From Dermatophagoides farinae (Eukaryota; Arthropoda; Arachnida; Sarcoptiformes; Pyroglyphidae), in assembly GCF_024713945.1 (NCBI RefSeq), contig NC_134680.1, positions 7,033,501-7,097,500 of the forward strand: DNA of 64,000 nt. Direction: 5' to 3'. This document shows positions 37,529-48,834 of the stretch, one piece after another. How positions within the stretch are numbered: position 1 is the stretch's first letter; each line of letters opens with the position of its first letter. The notes under the pieces are model-generated. The model did not search any database, was not told the DNA's origin, and saw nothing but the letters and a program-made list of their open reading frames with translations. A program made the position numbers and the translations under genes.

Positions 37529-40500
37529 CTAAGTCTGTTGGTGTTCTACCGGTTCCAGATTACTGGACAGAATGGAAACCACTCGATCCTCTTTGGGCAA
37601 AAACACCGAGCACATAGAGCCGGAGATGCTTCGGATGAAGCCATGTTGTCCGATGAGATCCTCGTCCTGGTGGATGGATTTGATTCTCACTTCCATATCA
37701 GTGGTCAACCAATCGGATGCATAACCACCGCTTGGATCGGATCCTATGCCAACACCAGGTGTTTGTGGGTTGAGATGGAAATTCACATCCGGTGTCATCG
37801 GCGAATAGCCAAATGGAGCCGGTGACGGTCCTACGCTATGTGGATTGTGGTATGTAGCGCTACCGGTCGATGCTGGACTTGGTGCTAGGTATCCCGGCGA
37901 TGGAACTATGCCGTGCAAGTATCCGCCACTGCCACTAGGTGATGGCGATGTTGTAGGATAAGGTGAATAAGGTGTTGAATCGGAACCTGAATTTTCATTG
38001 ATGAAAAATGATGAATCCTAATTCTCTCTATAAAAAAAACTATCTGAATACATACCCGGAGTGGCTGGTGTATAAGCCTGAGGCGTTTCGGGATTGTTGT
38101 AGCTGGGCGTGTTGGGCGCAAGAAATGTTCCTGGAGACGGTGATGTGTCCAGGTAATCCTCGAATTCTGGCCGTGGCGTTGCTCCAGAATCCCAAGCAGG
38201 CGTTCGCGATCCATCATGTAACGGCGTTCGACTTGGATCGTGCAACGGTGTTCTGGAACCAGAATGCATGGGCGTTTGCGAACCATAGCTTGGAGTACGA
38301 CTTCCGGCATACGGGTTTGGAGTGCTGGCAGCAGAATCCATTCCGGGAGTTCGGCCGGCAGCCGAATTGGGCAATATACGACCATCTGCAGTGACCAACG
38401 CTATTCGAGTCTTGTCGACGGTGATTGTTTGGCAACTTGTGTGCAGTTCAACGCGAGCTGTTGCTCCGATCGCATCTTTGACGATGCCGATGTAGCCTTT
38501 GTAGTGGCCTTGGGTGATTTTAATCGTTTTGCCAATCAAATTCAGATCGTTGCGATCACGACCAGATCGTTGAAAACCTTGTCTGGGCATTGGAGAACCG
38601 CCACCGGTGGCTGCTGATGGATGTGCGGGCGATTGCATGACTCGTGGTGACATGTAACCGGCTTGTAAATTACCGCCGGCGGAAGCGGGCGGAGCTTTTG
38701 AAGCTCCTTGCAATAGTAAATGTCGCGTTTTGCACGCAAATATGCCACCATTCTCGAGCACCATACGCGAGTAAAGGAATGCAATGCCTCGATACAGATG
38801 TTTGATTTCGCCTTGACGACCAGTGTATGGACCGTCGTGTACGCGAACTTGGTCTTTCACTTGAATTTGATTGGAATCTGAATCCAACGATACTGCACGT
38901 TTGGAGTCACGTTTTCGTAGAATGGCCTGTGGTTTCACCTGGACGACACGGTCATGCATGTTTAGAACATGGAAATTTTCTCTTTCCAGACGCACTATCA
39001 CTCCAACAGTCTGCGCATCCAGGTGGACAAGATCGCCCCATTGGTATTGACCCATTGAATCGACACCGGTGGCCATATCCGAACAGAGTTGAAGATCTTT
39101 GTGCAGCACTCGAAGTTCGTGCATGGTCAGATCGGAAAACAAAACAATTTGGTCATCTTCCACCCGAATTATGAGGCCGGTGTCTCCTTCATAGCGACCG
39201 GCAATCACTTTGACATGATCACCAGGTTTAAAGTATTTACGCAATTCATGTGGCTGAAAGGGAAGTGGAGCGTCGAGATCTTCGTGGTTGGCAAGCATTT
39301 TGATGAGATTGCCTTCGATGGTCAATATTTTGCCGGTCAAGCCTTTCAATTCGCCACTGATTACTTCGATATTGTCGCCCGCTGCAAACGAATGGCCACG
39401 ATCTTCGGCCAATGTCGATTCGGTGAGATGAATTTCCATGCCTTCGGGGTGTTCTTCGAATCGTTCCAGTTCGGCCAAAGTAGGTTTCACACCTTCCACC
39501 TGAATGGCATTCATGTTGAACGCTTTGTAGAGAAAGCCACGACGATAACGATTCGATTCGAATATGATAAAGTCGCCGTCATTGGTCACCTCGCCGCCAA
39601 TCGATCGAATGGCGTCCATGTCGAACAGTTTGGCTGCCGGTTTCTTGAATCGTTTCTTTTTATTGTCACCATCATCATTGTTTTGAGAATCGTTGCCTGG
39701 CGCACGGAGCGCTCCTCTTAATCTGGTATAATCGATACGCGGTATTAGTTTGAGATGCACCTGATTCTGGGCAACGTCAACATAGTCCACCTGAGCCAGA
39801 TCGTCTTTGTAAAGGCCACGTTTAAGACGAACCCATTGACCGACCTAATTGTAATAAATGAATTAATGAATGAGTGAGTGAATGATTCTATGGCCATTAC
39901 CTTTAGGTTAGAAGTGTCTTTGGTCACTTTGAGAACTTCGGTCATTTCGGCAATGGGCACCATGGTTTGTTTGTAAAGACCAAGACGAAGGTTGCCAACG
40001 TTTTGAATGGCCTGTTTGACGTGCGTTTGTTTGTATGCTTCGATGTAAATGTAGCCTTTGATGCCTTCGGGTGCTACCACCGATTTGATTTGCAAAGGGT
40101 CGTCCGAGTTTTGATGGGCGATGAATTTTCGCATCAGTTGCAAAACAGTTTGTTTTTCTTCGCCGATACGGCATTTGACCATCCAAAGGTTTGGATCTTT
40201 GACACCTGGCATCAACGCTTGTTGTGAGATGTTGTTGGAAAGTTCTGCGTCACCATCGTAGCCATGTGCTACAGACGTCGGTTCGGCATACTTCATTCGA
40301 TAATAGTTTTCGATTTGGTCTTCTTCGCTGGTCAGAATCATCTGCAGACGGCGATGCTGATTACGATCTGAATGGTCGCTGCTGTCCAATTTGTTGTCAA
40401 TAATATCCGGTTGTGCGCCTTCTTCCCATTCTTCGTCGTCTTCGATCTCGCTATCCACTTCGGCTTCTTCGAGAATGAATCCACCGTGACGAGGCTTTTT

Positions 40501-40768
40501 TCGTTTCTTTTTACTGGATTTCTTTTTCGACCGTTTGTTGCTGCCGTGTTTAATCGGTTCATCCGAATCCTCGTCTTCTTCCTCGTCGTCCTCGTCATCG
40601 TCAAGATCTTCGCCTTCCGGCTCTTCTTCGTCTACTTGTTCTTCTTCATCATCGTCGTGGTCGTCTTCATCATCGTGTCGACGGTTCTAGCATTTAATTG
40701 AATTTAATGTTTATGATGATGATCAAACTGAAGCTTACCTTGTCAAATGAATCGTCGGAATCGGACAT
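37529..40768 (-). CDS. SUPT5H: Transcription elongation factor SPT5
   Basis: Four minus-strand exons: 40768-40739 (10 codons), 40686-39901, 39844-38056, 37986-37529. Introns are 52-69 nt; total about 1020 aa (human about 1087). Order: very acidic N terminus, NGN domain ([30 protein letters not shown]), several KOW modules ([86 protein letters not shown]), a C-terminal repeat region with SRTPxxDGSRTP-type and TPxxP motifs that P-TEFb phosphorylates in the family, and a last KOW-like segment. With SPT4 it forms DSIF, which controls Pol II pausing and processivity. Confidence 0.95.
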
Positions 40769-41086
40769 GATTATCGATGGCGATGATTAATGTCGATTAA
40801 ATGTGGTTGATGATTAACGCGACAAAAACAAATATCAATGAATTCAATGTGTCAGTTTTATGTGCGGTATATTTGATCACGACAACAATAACACGACTCG
40901 CCATTCCGACACGTCCTATATGAACGGCAACGAATTCAAACAAAATTTTCAATTTTTTATATCATCAAAAAAGAATACAAATACAAATTGATAAATCTTA
41001 AATGGAGCAGGCGCATATTCAAACAATTTGAATTTTTTCGACAATTTGAAATAAAAAAACGAATGATGATGATGATTTGATTTATT

Positions 41087-43461
41087 TTATGACAACAATT
41101 GTTCGACGTAGGTGAGGATTTCTGTCAAAACGCTGTTTGTTTCTGGCAAAGATCCTGTGGAAAGAAAACGCCTTGATCGACACAATGGACAAACTGGACT
41201 CTTTCGTTGATGCTGCATGGTGGTGAGATATTGCTGAAGACATGGCCGACAAAAGTTATGGCCACATTCAGTGGTGATCATATCATTACCATCATTCTCA
41301 ACAATTTCGATGCAGCATGCACAACGGAATGCATGGCGAACGGTGATACGAAATTCGACTAGATTTTTATGTCGCTGGGCCAGTATGTCCGACCAGACTT
41401 GCTTGTTGGCTTCGTCCTTGCCAATCAATTTGACCAGCGTTTCCGGTATGACGTAGTAATCTATTATTGGATTCGATTCGCTCTGTTTTGATTGATGATC
41501 GTTGATCGATGATGATCTGGCTTGTTTGGACCGTATATTCGCATCAGTGGTCCAGAAACGTTTCTGTGCAACCTGGCGACACCAGCCAGGCGGATATTGT
41601 AATTGATGAAGGCCCAATTTTTTTGTTCTGTATCGTCCGGCATCGGTCCATGGTGCCGGTTCTTTGTCGTCTCGACGAAGTAGGAATCGCCAAACTCGAT
41701 GTCCGTTGGTGGCAGCTTCAGGCCAATAGCTTTGTACTTTGTAGAGTCCGTCATATCGAACACCAATCTTGGGCAAATACCTGGACCGTTTGTGTTTTGG
41801 AATGCGGCTATTTCCGCTTCGTAGCACTCGTATGGGCAGACCTTGTTTCCATAAATCGCGATCAGGACCGTGAGCACTGGCGCCGTATTGTTCATTGATC
41901 GGAACCGGACAATTTCGTGCCAATGCTAGAGCGTCTCGTTGCAGTTTCTGGTCACATTGCGAGACACTCTTGCTACCGCTTCGTTTGCGCACTGATCCAG
42001 GTGTGTTGACTGTGTAGTAGATCTCGTCGCCTAAATCTACATCCTGTGGGTTGAGTGCAGCGAATACAAGCGAATAAACACCCAACGATTGGCTACCATG
42101 AATGCCGGCCACCAAAGGAGCATGGACACCTGCTTCGGATGCTTGTACTCGGAATCGCCACCACGATCCAACGGCCACTTGTGGTATGTGGCCGAACGTT
42201 TGAGATTTGACTTGGTTTCGATGTGGATGTTTGGAACGTGAAGCACAGGCCATGCCATATCCCCAAGCCATATCGATTCGTGTTGTTGAATATGTATCCT
42301 GCTGACGTTGTTGAAGATGAGATTGTTGTCGACTTAACAATTCGTCATTGGTTTCATTGCGGCATTCATCACAATACCAGTCGTGGTCGTCATCGGGTGT
42401 TTTGTCCAACGGCTGTTTCAGACACCAAAGATGCACGGCACGTTCACATTCGTCACATACGAGTTGTTTGTCTGGATCAGCTTTCTCCGAACACACTTGA
42501 CAGCCACATTCCGTGCATCGATTGATTGTTGCGTCGTCACGGCATTGGTTACAATCTGGTTCGATATGGCCTGGATTATTGTTGATTAGCACATTGGTTG
42601 ATTGTTTAGTTTGTTTAGTGACGGTTAGTGATACTTACGGTTAATTTGGGATCCATTCTTGATGATTAGGTCAAGCTGTGAGTTTCGTTCAGCGATAGGA
42701 ACGTTGGATTCGAGATTGTAAATGAGTCCATCGCCATAACTAATCTGTTGTCTGATGATGGGCATTTCTGAGCCGTGAGTGACCAACGCCAACCACACAC
42801 TCATGCGGTCACGACGACTACGTTTTGTCATTTCCACAACAGCCGCATACCATTGATGATCCAGGCAAACAAGTACAGTCTGGCCTGGTCGCAAAGCTTC
42901 TTTGCCGATCATGCAGTACGGTTGTGGTCTGATTTGAGACAACGAACGAATTTGGTCGCTGCCCAGAGATTGTTTTTCGAACGATATGTGATAGTGGATG
43001 GATGATGTTGATTTTGTCATTCGGACAATTCGGCCAGGATACCATGATCCAGTTTGCTCGTTGAATGCATCGACATGGTCATCCACCGAGTAGTAATCGT
43101 CTTGTTGGATCGATTGTTCATCATCGTCATCAGATTTGTTGTGATCGTGGTCAGCGATTTTGGATTCCACTATGTTCGTGGCGGTGGCCAACATAACATG
43201 AATGACATTGTCATCAGACAGACCGTACGTTCGAATCGAATATTGATCTTCGAGTTGTTGTCCATTGAAGAATAGTCGAATCGTCGTTGATTGGTCGGTC
43301 CAATGTTCTGGCCACATTTGCTCTAATCGATCTTTGATCAACTGTCTTAGCAATCGAACTGGGTGGTGATTGGATGGACACCACCAGACGTCGAATTTAG
43401 ATTCTTGGTCTGATGACCAAGAACTACCGACTAGTTGGCAGCGGAATCTTGTTCCCGGCAT
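41087..43461 (-). CDS. UHRF1: UHRF1-type E3 ubiquitin ligase (UBL-TTD-PHD-SRA-RING)
   Basis: Two exons: 43461-42639 and 42570-41087 (68-nt intron, phase 1), about 768 aa, close to human UHRF1 (793). Order: ubiquitin-like domain (about 1-95), tandem Tudor (VDAFNEQTGSWYPGRIVR), PHD finger (CDECERAVHLWCL, WYCDEC), SRA domain (VGSWWRFRVQASEAGVH, AGIHGSQSLGVYSLVFA, RYDGLYKV, FLLRRDDKEPAPWT) and a C-terminal RING (CACCIEIV, CGHNFCRPC, CPLC). UHRF1 reads H3K9me plus hemimethylated CpG, ubiquitinates H3 and recruits DNMT1. Here the SRA 5-methylcytosine pocket and finger are not conserved (see findings), so the methyl-CpG role may be lost. The gene lies 318 bp upstream of SPT5 on the same strand. Confidence 0.93.
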
Positions 43462-44142
43462 GACCGTATTGTATCGTATCGATCAATCGATTGACTGGAT
43501 GGATTGTTTGAATCATCGTATTATTTTCATCGCACATCGGAACAAGCGGGTTGGACCCGAAATGAACCGCCTATAGTGTGATGACAAGCTGTACGTTGGC
43601 ACGCGAATCAACAGCCGACATCTGTTGCATCTGGTAAGTCGTTTTTTTCGTCGGTTTTTTTTGTCAATTTTTTTCTCGGCTTTTTTACTTTTTTTTATTC
43701 ATCATCATCAATATATAACATATGCGCGTGGCCCACCAACCAGAAGGGTTATATGACATTTGGCCAGATGGCTGTTTGTGTTTTTTTTCTGTTTTTTTTG
43801 TTTTGTTTTTTTTTGTCATTCGAGACCGTTATCAAATTACACACAGAGCTCAGGGTTGGTTTGAGTCGTTTATTTTTTTCGGTTTTGAAATTTGAAAATG
43901 TAAAAAAAGTTTGAGGATTCAAAAGAGAATGAGAGAACAATTGTAATCCGATTCGAAGAAAGAGAAAAACAGAGGCCTTGTTCATATATGAATAACGTTG
44001 AATAAGATTACAGTTATTCGAATGGCTGAGACGAAAAAAAAAGAATAAATATGGGTTACACAGGGTGTTTAGAGAATAAAAAGTCCAGTTCAAGTATGAG
44101 AGAGAGAGAGAGGAACATCGAATATGCTTGTTGTTGGATTCG
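43462..44142. other. Intergenic region between UHRF1 and the Gln/Ser-rich gene
   Basis: No supported coding sequence. Dominated by T- and A-runs (for example 43661-43698, 43778-43815) and GA repeats (about 44098-44112). It should contain the 3' UTR of the Gln/Ser-rich gene and the upstream region of UHRF1, both on the minus strand. Confidence 0.5.
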
Positions 44143-45719
44143 CTAGTTGTCAAATTTCGGTCCGACATAGGTGGGTGATGGCATCATTGCTGAGGAAGAA
44201 GATTGGTCTTTGAACTGTGATGATGATGATGATAATGGCGATGATGAAATTCGAGATTGGAATACGTTCGACGTGTAGTAACTGGCGCCTTCGTCTCGCG
44301 ATCCGTTATCGCTGTAAACATCACGGCCACCGTTATCCTGGACATTCGACGACGACCATGACGATTGTGACTGTTGTGGCTGATGACTATTACTGCTGCT
44401 GCTGCTGCCTTGTTGACCTTGTGACCAGATCGCATTGTTGGGTCCTATGAATGGGCCATCCAGGCTGCTGATTGGAACTTGACCTGATTGCATGGGCCGT
44501 TCATTCGACTGTAATGGCGATGACCATTGGTTGCCATTTTGGCCATTGTAAGCACTGGCTATCGACGGTACCGATTCAGACATGGACGGTCCATAGTGTT
44601 GAGATTGTTGATGTGGTGCTGGTTGATGAACGTACGAGCTTTGTGGCCGATGATGATAAGACGGCTGTTCTAGCTGTTGGTGTTGGTGTTGTTGGTGGTG
44701 GTGATATTGTTGTGGTTGGTAATGGTGGTGATAAGCAGCAGCATGTCCATAATTTCGACCATACAAGCCTTGCATTGATCCAGAAACATGTGGTCGTTCG
44801 ATCGGTGATGACCACTGACCAGCAGACATGAATGATGGTGACGATGATGATGGCACCGCTACGAACGATGGTCGATAGCTTGAAGCAGCACCATGCATTG
44901 ACGATTTCGATCCAGAGCCCGTTACGTAACGTTCAGCAGATGGACCATTTGAATTGTACAGGCTAGAAAGGTAAGCTGGCGGTGAGCTGCCAAGTGAACT
45001 AAAGTCTGCGGCCATTTCATTATTATTACCAAAGCCATAGGGTGCTGGTCGATACGAATAAGAATACGAGGATCCCGAAGTCATCATCGGCGTGTTGTTG
45101 TTCTCTCTTCTAGGACGAATTTGACAGTTTAGAGCGCAAATCATTCAATTCAATGATGATGAGATATACAAACCTGTAGAATATGGCGTTCATTATGTTA
45201 CGCAAACGACTGGTCAACGATGAACGACGACCTCCGATCGGTGACGACATTGGCCGTAACATGGACATGAATGACGATGGACTGGTCATCACCATCGAAG
45301 ACCAACTAGTGGGCAAGGTCATCCACGACGAAGAAGACGGCGACGAAGGTGAGGATGGTGCCGCTTGTGCCAATGCCTGGAGCAGAGCTTGATACTGGGC
45401 CATATTTCCGGCGCTGCTAGTTGAAGGTGATTTGATGGCGGTGGGTACCGATGATAGGAAGGCAGAAAGATCATTCGTGTAGTAGGATGTGCTGGACGAT
45501 GGTGGTGGTGGTGAACCAGACTGGTCTGATCTGACGACCTGGTTTCTGCTTACAGGATGCAAATTGGTCGATTCATTTAACGATGGTTGGGCATTATGTG
45601 GCACTGGGGTCAACAGCAGCAGTTGTAGAAACGACAAAGCCACCGACAACAGGAGAAGATTCTTCTGTGAAGAATGAAACAAACAGAGATGGAATTGATT
45701 CATGTTTTGTTGCTGTTGT

Positions 45720-45752
<33 letters not shown>

Positions 45753-45772
45753 CGATTGATGACCGTTGTCAC
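44143..45772 (-). CDS. Secreted Gln/Ser/Pro-rich low-complexity protein
   Basis: Two minus-strand exons: exon 1 ends at 45174, exon 2 is 45109-44143; intron 64 nt, phase 2. Starting at 45703 (MNQFHLCLFH...) gives a 498-aa protein with a hydrophobic signal sequence NLLLLSVALSFLQLLLLTPV. The in-frame Met at 45772 would add a poly-Gln leader before it, which is less likely for a secreted protein. The mature part is almost entirely Ser, Gln, His, Tyr, Pro and Gly (for example YHHHYQPQQYHHHQQHQHQQ), with no cysteines to speak of and no recognisable domain. Such composition suggests a structural, cuticular or gland product, but that is inference. Coordinates here use the longer start. Confidence 0.7.
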
Positions 45773-47254
45773 AAGTGACCAGTGTTATGAGAAATGGCCA
45801 ATGACCAAATGGCACAGATTTGTGTATACAGTGTTGCACAAACCGGTCATGATTTAGCCTTTGGCTAACCGATAATTAATTCACCCCACTCGACTATGGT
45901 TATCGTGGCAAAGTGGCCGGATATAAGCATCATCACTGGTATTCAGGTCAATCTACGGGCAAGCGCATCCATTGGTGTGTGTGTGTGTGTGTGTGTGTGT
46001 GCGTCAGAGTGGACAAGAAAAGATTTGAGAAAAGATGTTTGCAATGGACTTACCATGTTGTTCATTGATCCTGGTGATGAAAATTAGTCTTGATGATGTG
46101 ATGGATCTGGATCTTGATTCAATGACAATGACAGACAAATTTGGACCAGCTAGGAACACATTGACACGAGGACAGACGATGATGGTGATTCAGTGTTGAG
46201 ATTCGTCAAAAAAAAAAACAAACGATTGACGTCGATGTCTGGCTCATCTAAGGATCTGACTGAATGTGAAATCCTGGTTGTCTCGACATTGAACATTGAT
46301 GTTGGCCATGACATTCATTCATTCATACAACTCGTTGTTCTCTCTCGAACACGAATGCCAGTATGATTAGCAGAGAGTGGTTAGGTTCCCGATGTAGGAC
46401 ATCATTCAAACGATAACCGGCGAGAGAAACAGGCAAGTCTACTTTTGCCAAACTCGTTTTCTTCTTTTCTGTTTTCATCTTGTTCGGGTGAGGATGCATC
46501 ACTGCGGTTATTAGGATGGCCATCACGATGTTGTCGATGTTGTTCATCATCATCATCATCAACATCGTCATCGACAACGATAACAGCTTCGTGATGTTTG
46601 TAGCAATTTGCCATCATTATGAATGATTGCCAAGGCCGGAAGAGGTGAAACTTGGCATACTCGTTGACCTTGATCTTGTTAAGTGGTGAGATTATTATTA
46701 TTATTATTATTAGCTAAGCCGATTATTGGTCAAGTATCGGCAAAAACCCTCGATCGATCGAATCACGCACACACACACACACACAGTAATACAGTGATGC
46801 CCTTGTAAGATTCATAATTGACCTTGTTGTTGTGGTTGATGATGGATGCTTTTACACAATGGCTGATGCTGACAAATGGGTTGCTTTGATTCAAAAATGT
46901 ATTTTGAGTGTGTATGCACAAAGAAAAGGTGTTAATTAGAGCCTATTGTTTGCTCACCCAACAGCTGCATCGTTTCTTCATTTGAGCAGTTTCACATTTC
47001 TACATTGACATTGACCACAATGGCCGAATCACCTATATCACTAACACACACGCATCAACAGACATACAGGCGGTTGATTGCATGAAGCATAAATGGGAAA
47101 ATTCCATTCTCAGCGCCGATAATGAAACAGGATTTCATTTCATCGCGTTAATAAATCTAATCAATAGCCCGAGGGATTTGTTTGTTTGTTTGTTTGCTTG
47201 TTCGAATTTCGAACCATTCACACTGATGAACAATGATGAATGTTGAGCATATAA
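45773..47254. other. Intergenic region with microsatellites
   Basis: No supported gene. Contains (TG)n at about 45976-46001, CAT runs (about 46547-46561), ATT runs (46693-46711) and (AC)n (about 46768-46786). A good minus-strand donor (ATG|GTAAGT at about 46052) could belong to a 5' non-coding exon of the Gln/Ser-rich gene. No matching acceptor could be fixed. Confidence 0.45.
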
Positions 47255-47287
47255 ATGTTTCAGTCTAGAATCGTTTTTGTTGAACAT

Positions 47288-48499
47288 ATGATGGAGGGCT
47301 TTCGCGTGTTGGCGATCACGTGGTTTATTCGTGGTGTGTTTGCTTTTCAGGACATGACCAAGTGGCAAATTTCCATCAACCAGGCAGCATCCTTTGTTCG
47401 GTGCGGTGCTACACACGATTATCTGGCAAATACGGTGTCCATGTCCATTGTGCAAGGTCGCCTATACCAATTTGTACGCTCGTGTGACGATTCTCAGTTG
47501 ACTGTTATTGTCTACGAGCTTAAACCGTCCACCACCAACGTAGAGAGGTTGGACTTGTCCAACGGTGCAAGAGCGACATTGAATCAAGTGGAAAAATCGA
47601 TTGCACAGATGATACAAGATACAGCAAAAGTGATTGACCGAATGAACATGCGAATCCATCTAGCCATTTATTATTCGGACAAATTGAAACAGATCTTGTT
47701 CCATTTGTTCATATCAGATGTGGCCAACGACAGATTCTTTGTGATGACTGACTTGCCGGATGGAGAGGTGAGCTTTTTCGATGGAGAATGGAAGTACAAG
47801 ATGCGTTTTGCGATTATTAGTGACAGCAATGCCATTTATGTGATCAGTTCATTTTACGGCCTCTCACAATTCCTAATCAGACAATTTGACAAAGATCATG
47901 AATCTGCTTTGGCCTATTATCTGTGTGTGTTTGAAAATCCACTTACCATTCAGCGTTCAAAGAAGCCATGCATTAGCACCAAAGAAGCAATCGATGTATT
48001 TGGTCATGTTCAGTATGGATACACATCACAAACCATCACATTTCCCGTATATCTTTATCTGGTTGCACCGGCCAAAAAAACAGTGTGGATAGTCAGCGAG
48101 GACATTCTTGGCGATGAAAGTCAACGTCTCTTTAAGTTGAGACGCATCTCGTTCCAAGAATATTTCCATTGTCAGCAAAATCCGGACGCTGCCATTCCTG
48201 GTCGATTTTTCGCAAACAGTGACATTTCTTGGTTCTATTTGGCGCCCATATTCATGTTGGTATTGTCCATCATGTTGGCCATTATGTACTGTTTGATCCG
48301 CTATTCGCGCTCTCGTCGCCGATACGCAATGTCAATTTCAACTGAACCACAACAACAACAACAACCGACCTTGGAATCGGAGATTTCGAAAACGATCGAG
48401 GCAGAATACGACAAAGATGACAAAAAGACAAGATATCCATTACGGATGGCTGGACATGAAGCGGCGGAAAACATTTTACTACGATCACCAGCAACTTGA
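47288..48499 (+). CDS. Type I membrane protein, unknown family
   Basis: Intronless ORF. The MetMet at 47288 opens a signal peptide (MMEGFRVLAITWFIRGVFA); an in-frame Met exists 33 nt upstream. About 403 aa: a roughly 310-residue extracellular domain of mixed alpha/beta character with few cysteines, a transmembrane helix near the end (WFYLAPIFMLVLSIMLAIMY), a basic stop-transfer (RYSRSRRR), and a 60-residue cytoplasmic tail with a Gln run and several acidic residues. Size and layout parallel the gene at 16539-17834, though no convincing sequence identity is seen. The function cannot be named; a lineage-specific surface protein is the best description. Confidence 0.7.
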   Translation: MMEGFRVLAITWFIRGVFAFQDMTKWQISINQAASFVRCGATHDYLANTVSMSIVQGRLYQFVRSCDDSQLTVIVYELKPSTTNVERLDLSNGARATLNQVEKSIAQMIQDTAKVIDRMNMRIHLAIYYSDKLKQILFHLFISDVANDRFFVMTDLPDGEVSFFDGEWKYKMRFAIISDSNAIYVISSFYGLSQFLIRQFDKDHESALAYYLCVFENPLTIQRSKKPCISTKEAIDVFGHVQYGYTSQTITFPVYLYLVAPAKKTVWIVSEDILGDESQRLFKLRRISFQEYFHCQQNPDAAIPGRFFANSDISWFYLAPIFMLVLSIMLAIMYCLIRYSRSRRRYAMSISTEPQQQQQPTLESEISKTIEAEYDKDDKKTRYPLRMAGHEAAENILLRSPAT

Positions 48500-48834
48500 C
48501 TTTGGTGCTAATGATGATGATGATGATGATGATGATGGATTTATTTTTTTTTTAATAGATTCAAAATAAACACATTTGAACTGCCATCCAGCGGCCACAA
48601 ATCAAACCACCGAATGAAAGCATCTTGTTGTTTTGTTGTTTATAACGGTAAATGTTTGAGCATCATTTTGAAGCAAACACAGATACAAACAGGGTTGTTA
48701 TTGTTGTGAGTTTACCGACTTTGCTCACAGGATGAAGCCGAGTCAAATGTTTGTGCCAATTGGTCATCTGTGATCAAGTGTTTTATGAATCATCATCATT
48801 GCAATAATAATCTAGTCATATTGATTTCACTGTT
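48500..48834. other. Gap between membrane protein and chimaerin
   Basis: Contains a GAT/ATG trinucleotide run (about 48510-48536) just after the upstream stop codon and an AATAAA at 48565-48570 that probably ends the upstream gene. The rest is presumably chimaerin promoter/5' UTR. Confidence 0.5.

Noticed and set aside
39089-39721. 210-codon + strand ORF
   Set aside because: Antisense of SPT5 KOW-encoding exon; the minus-strand protein is clearly real.
16539-48499. Homology between the two membrane proteins at 16539-17834 and 47288-48499
   Set aside because: They share length and layout, but no aligned motif could be found by eye; a structure comparison would decide.
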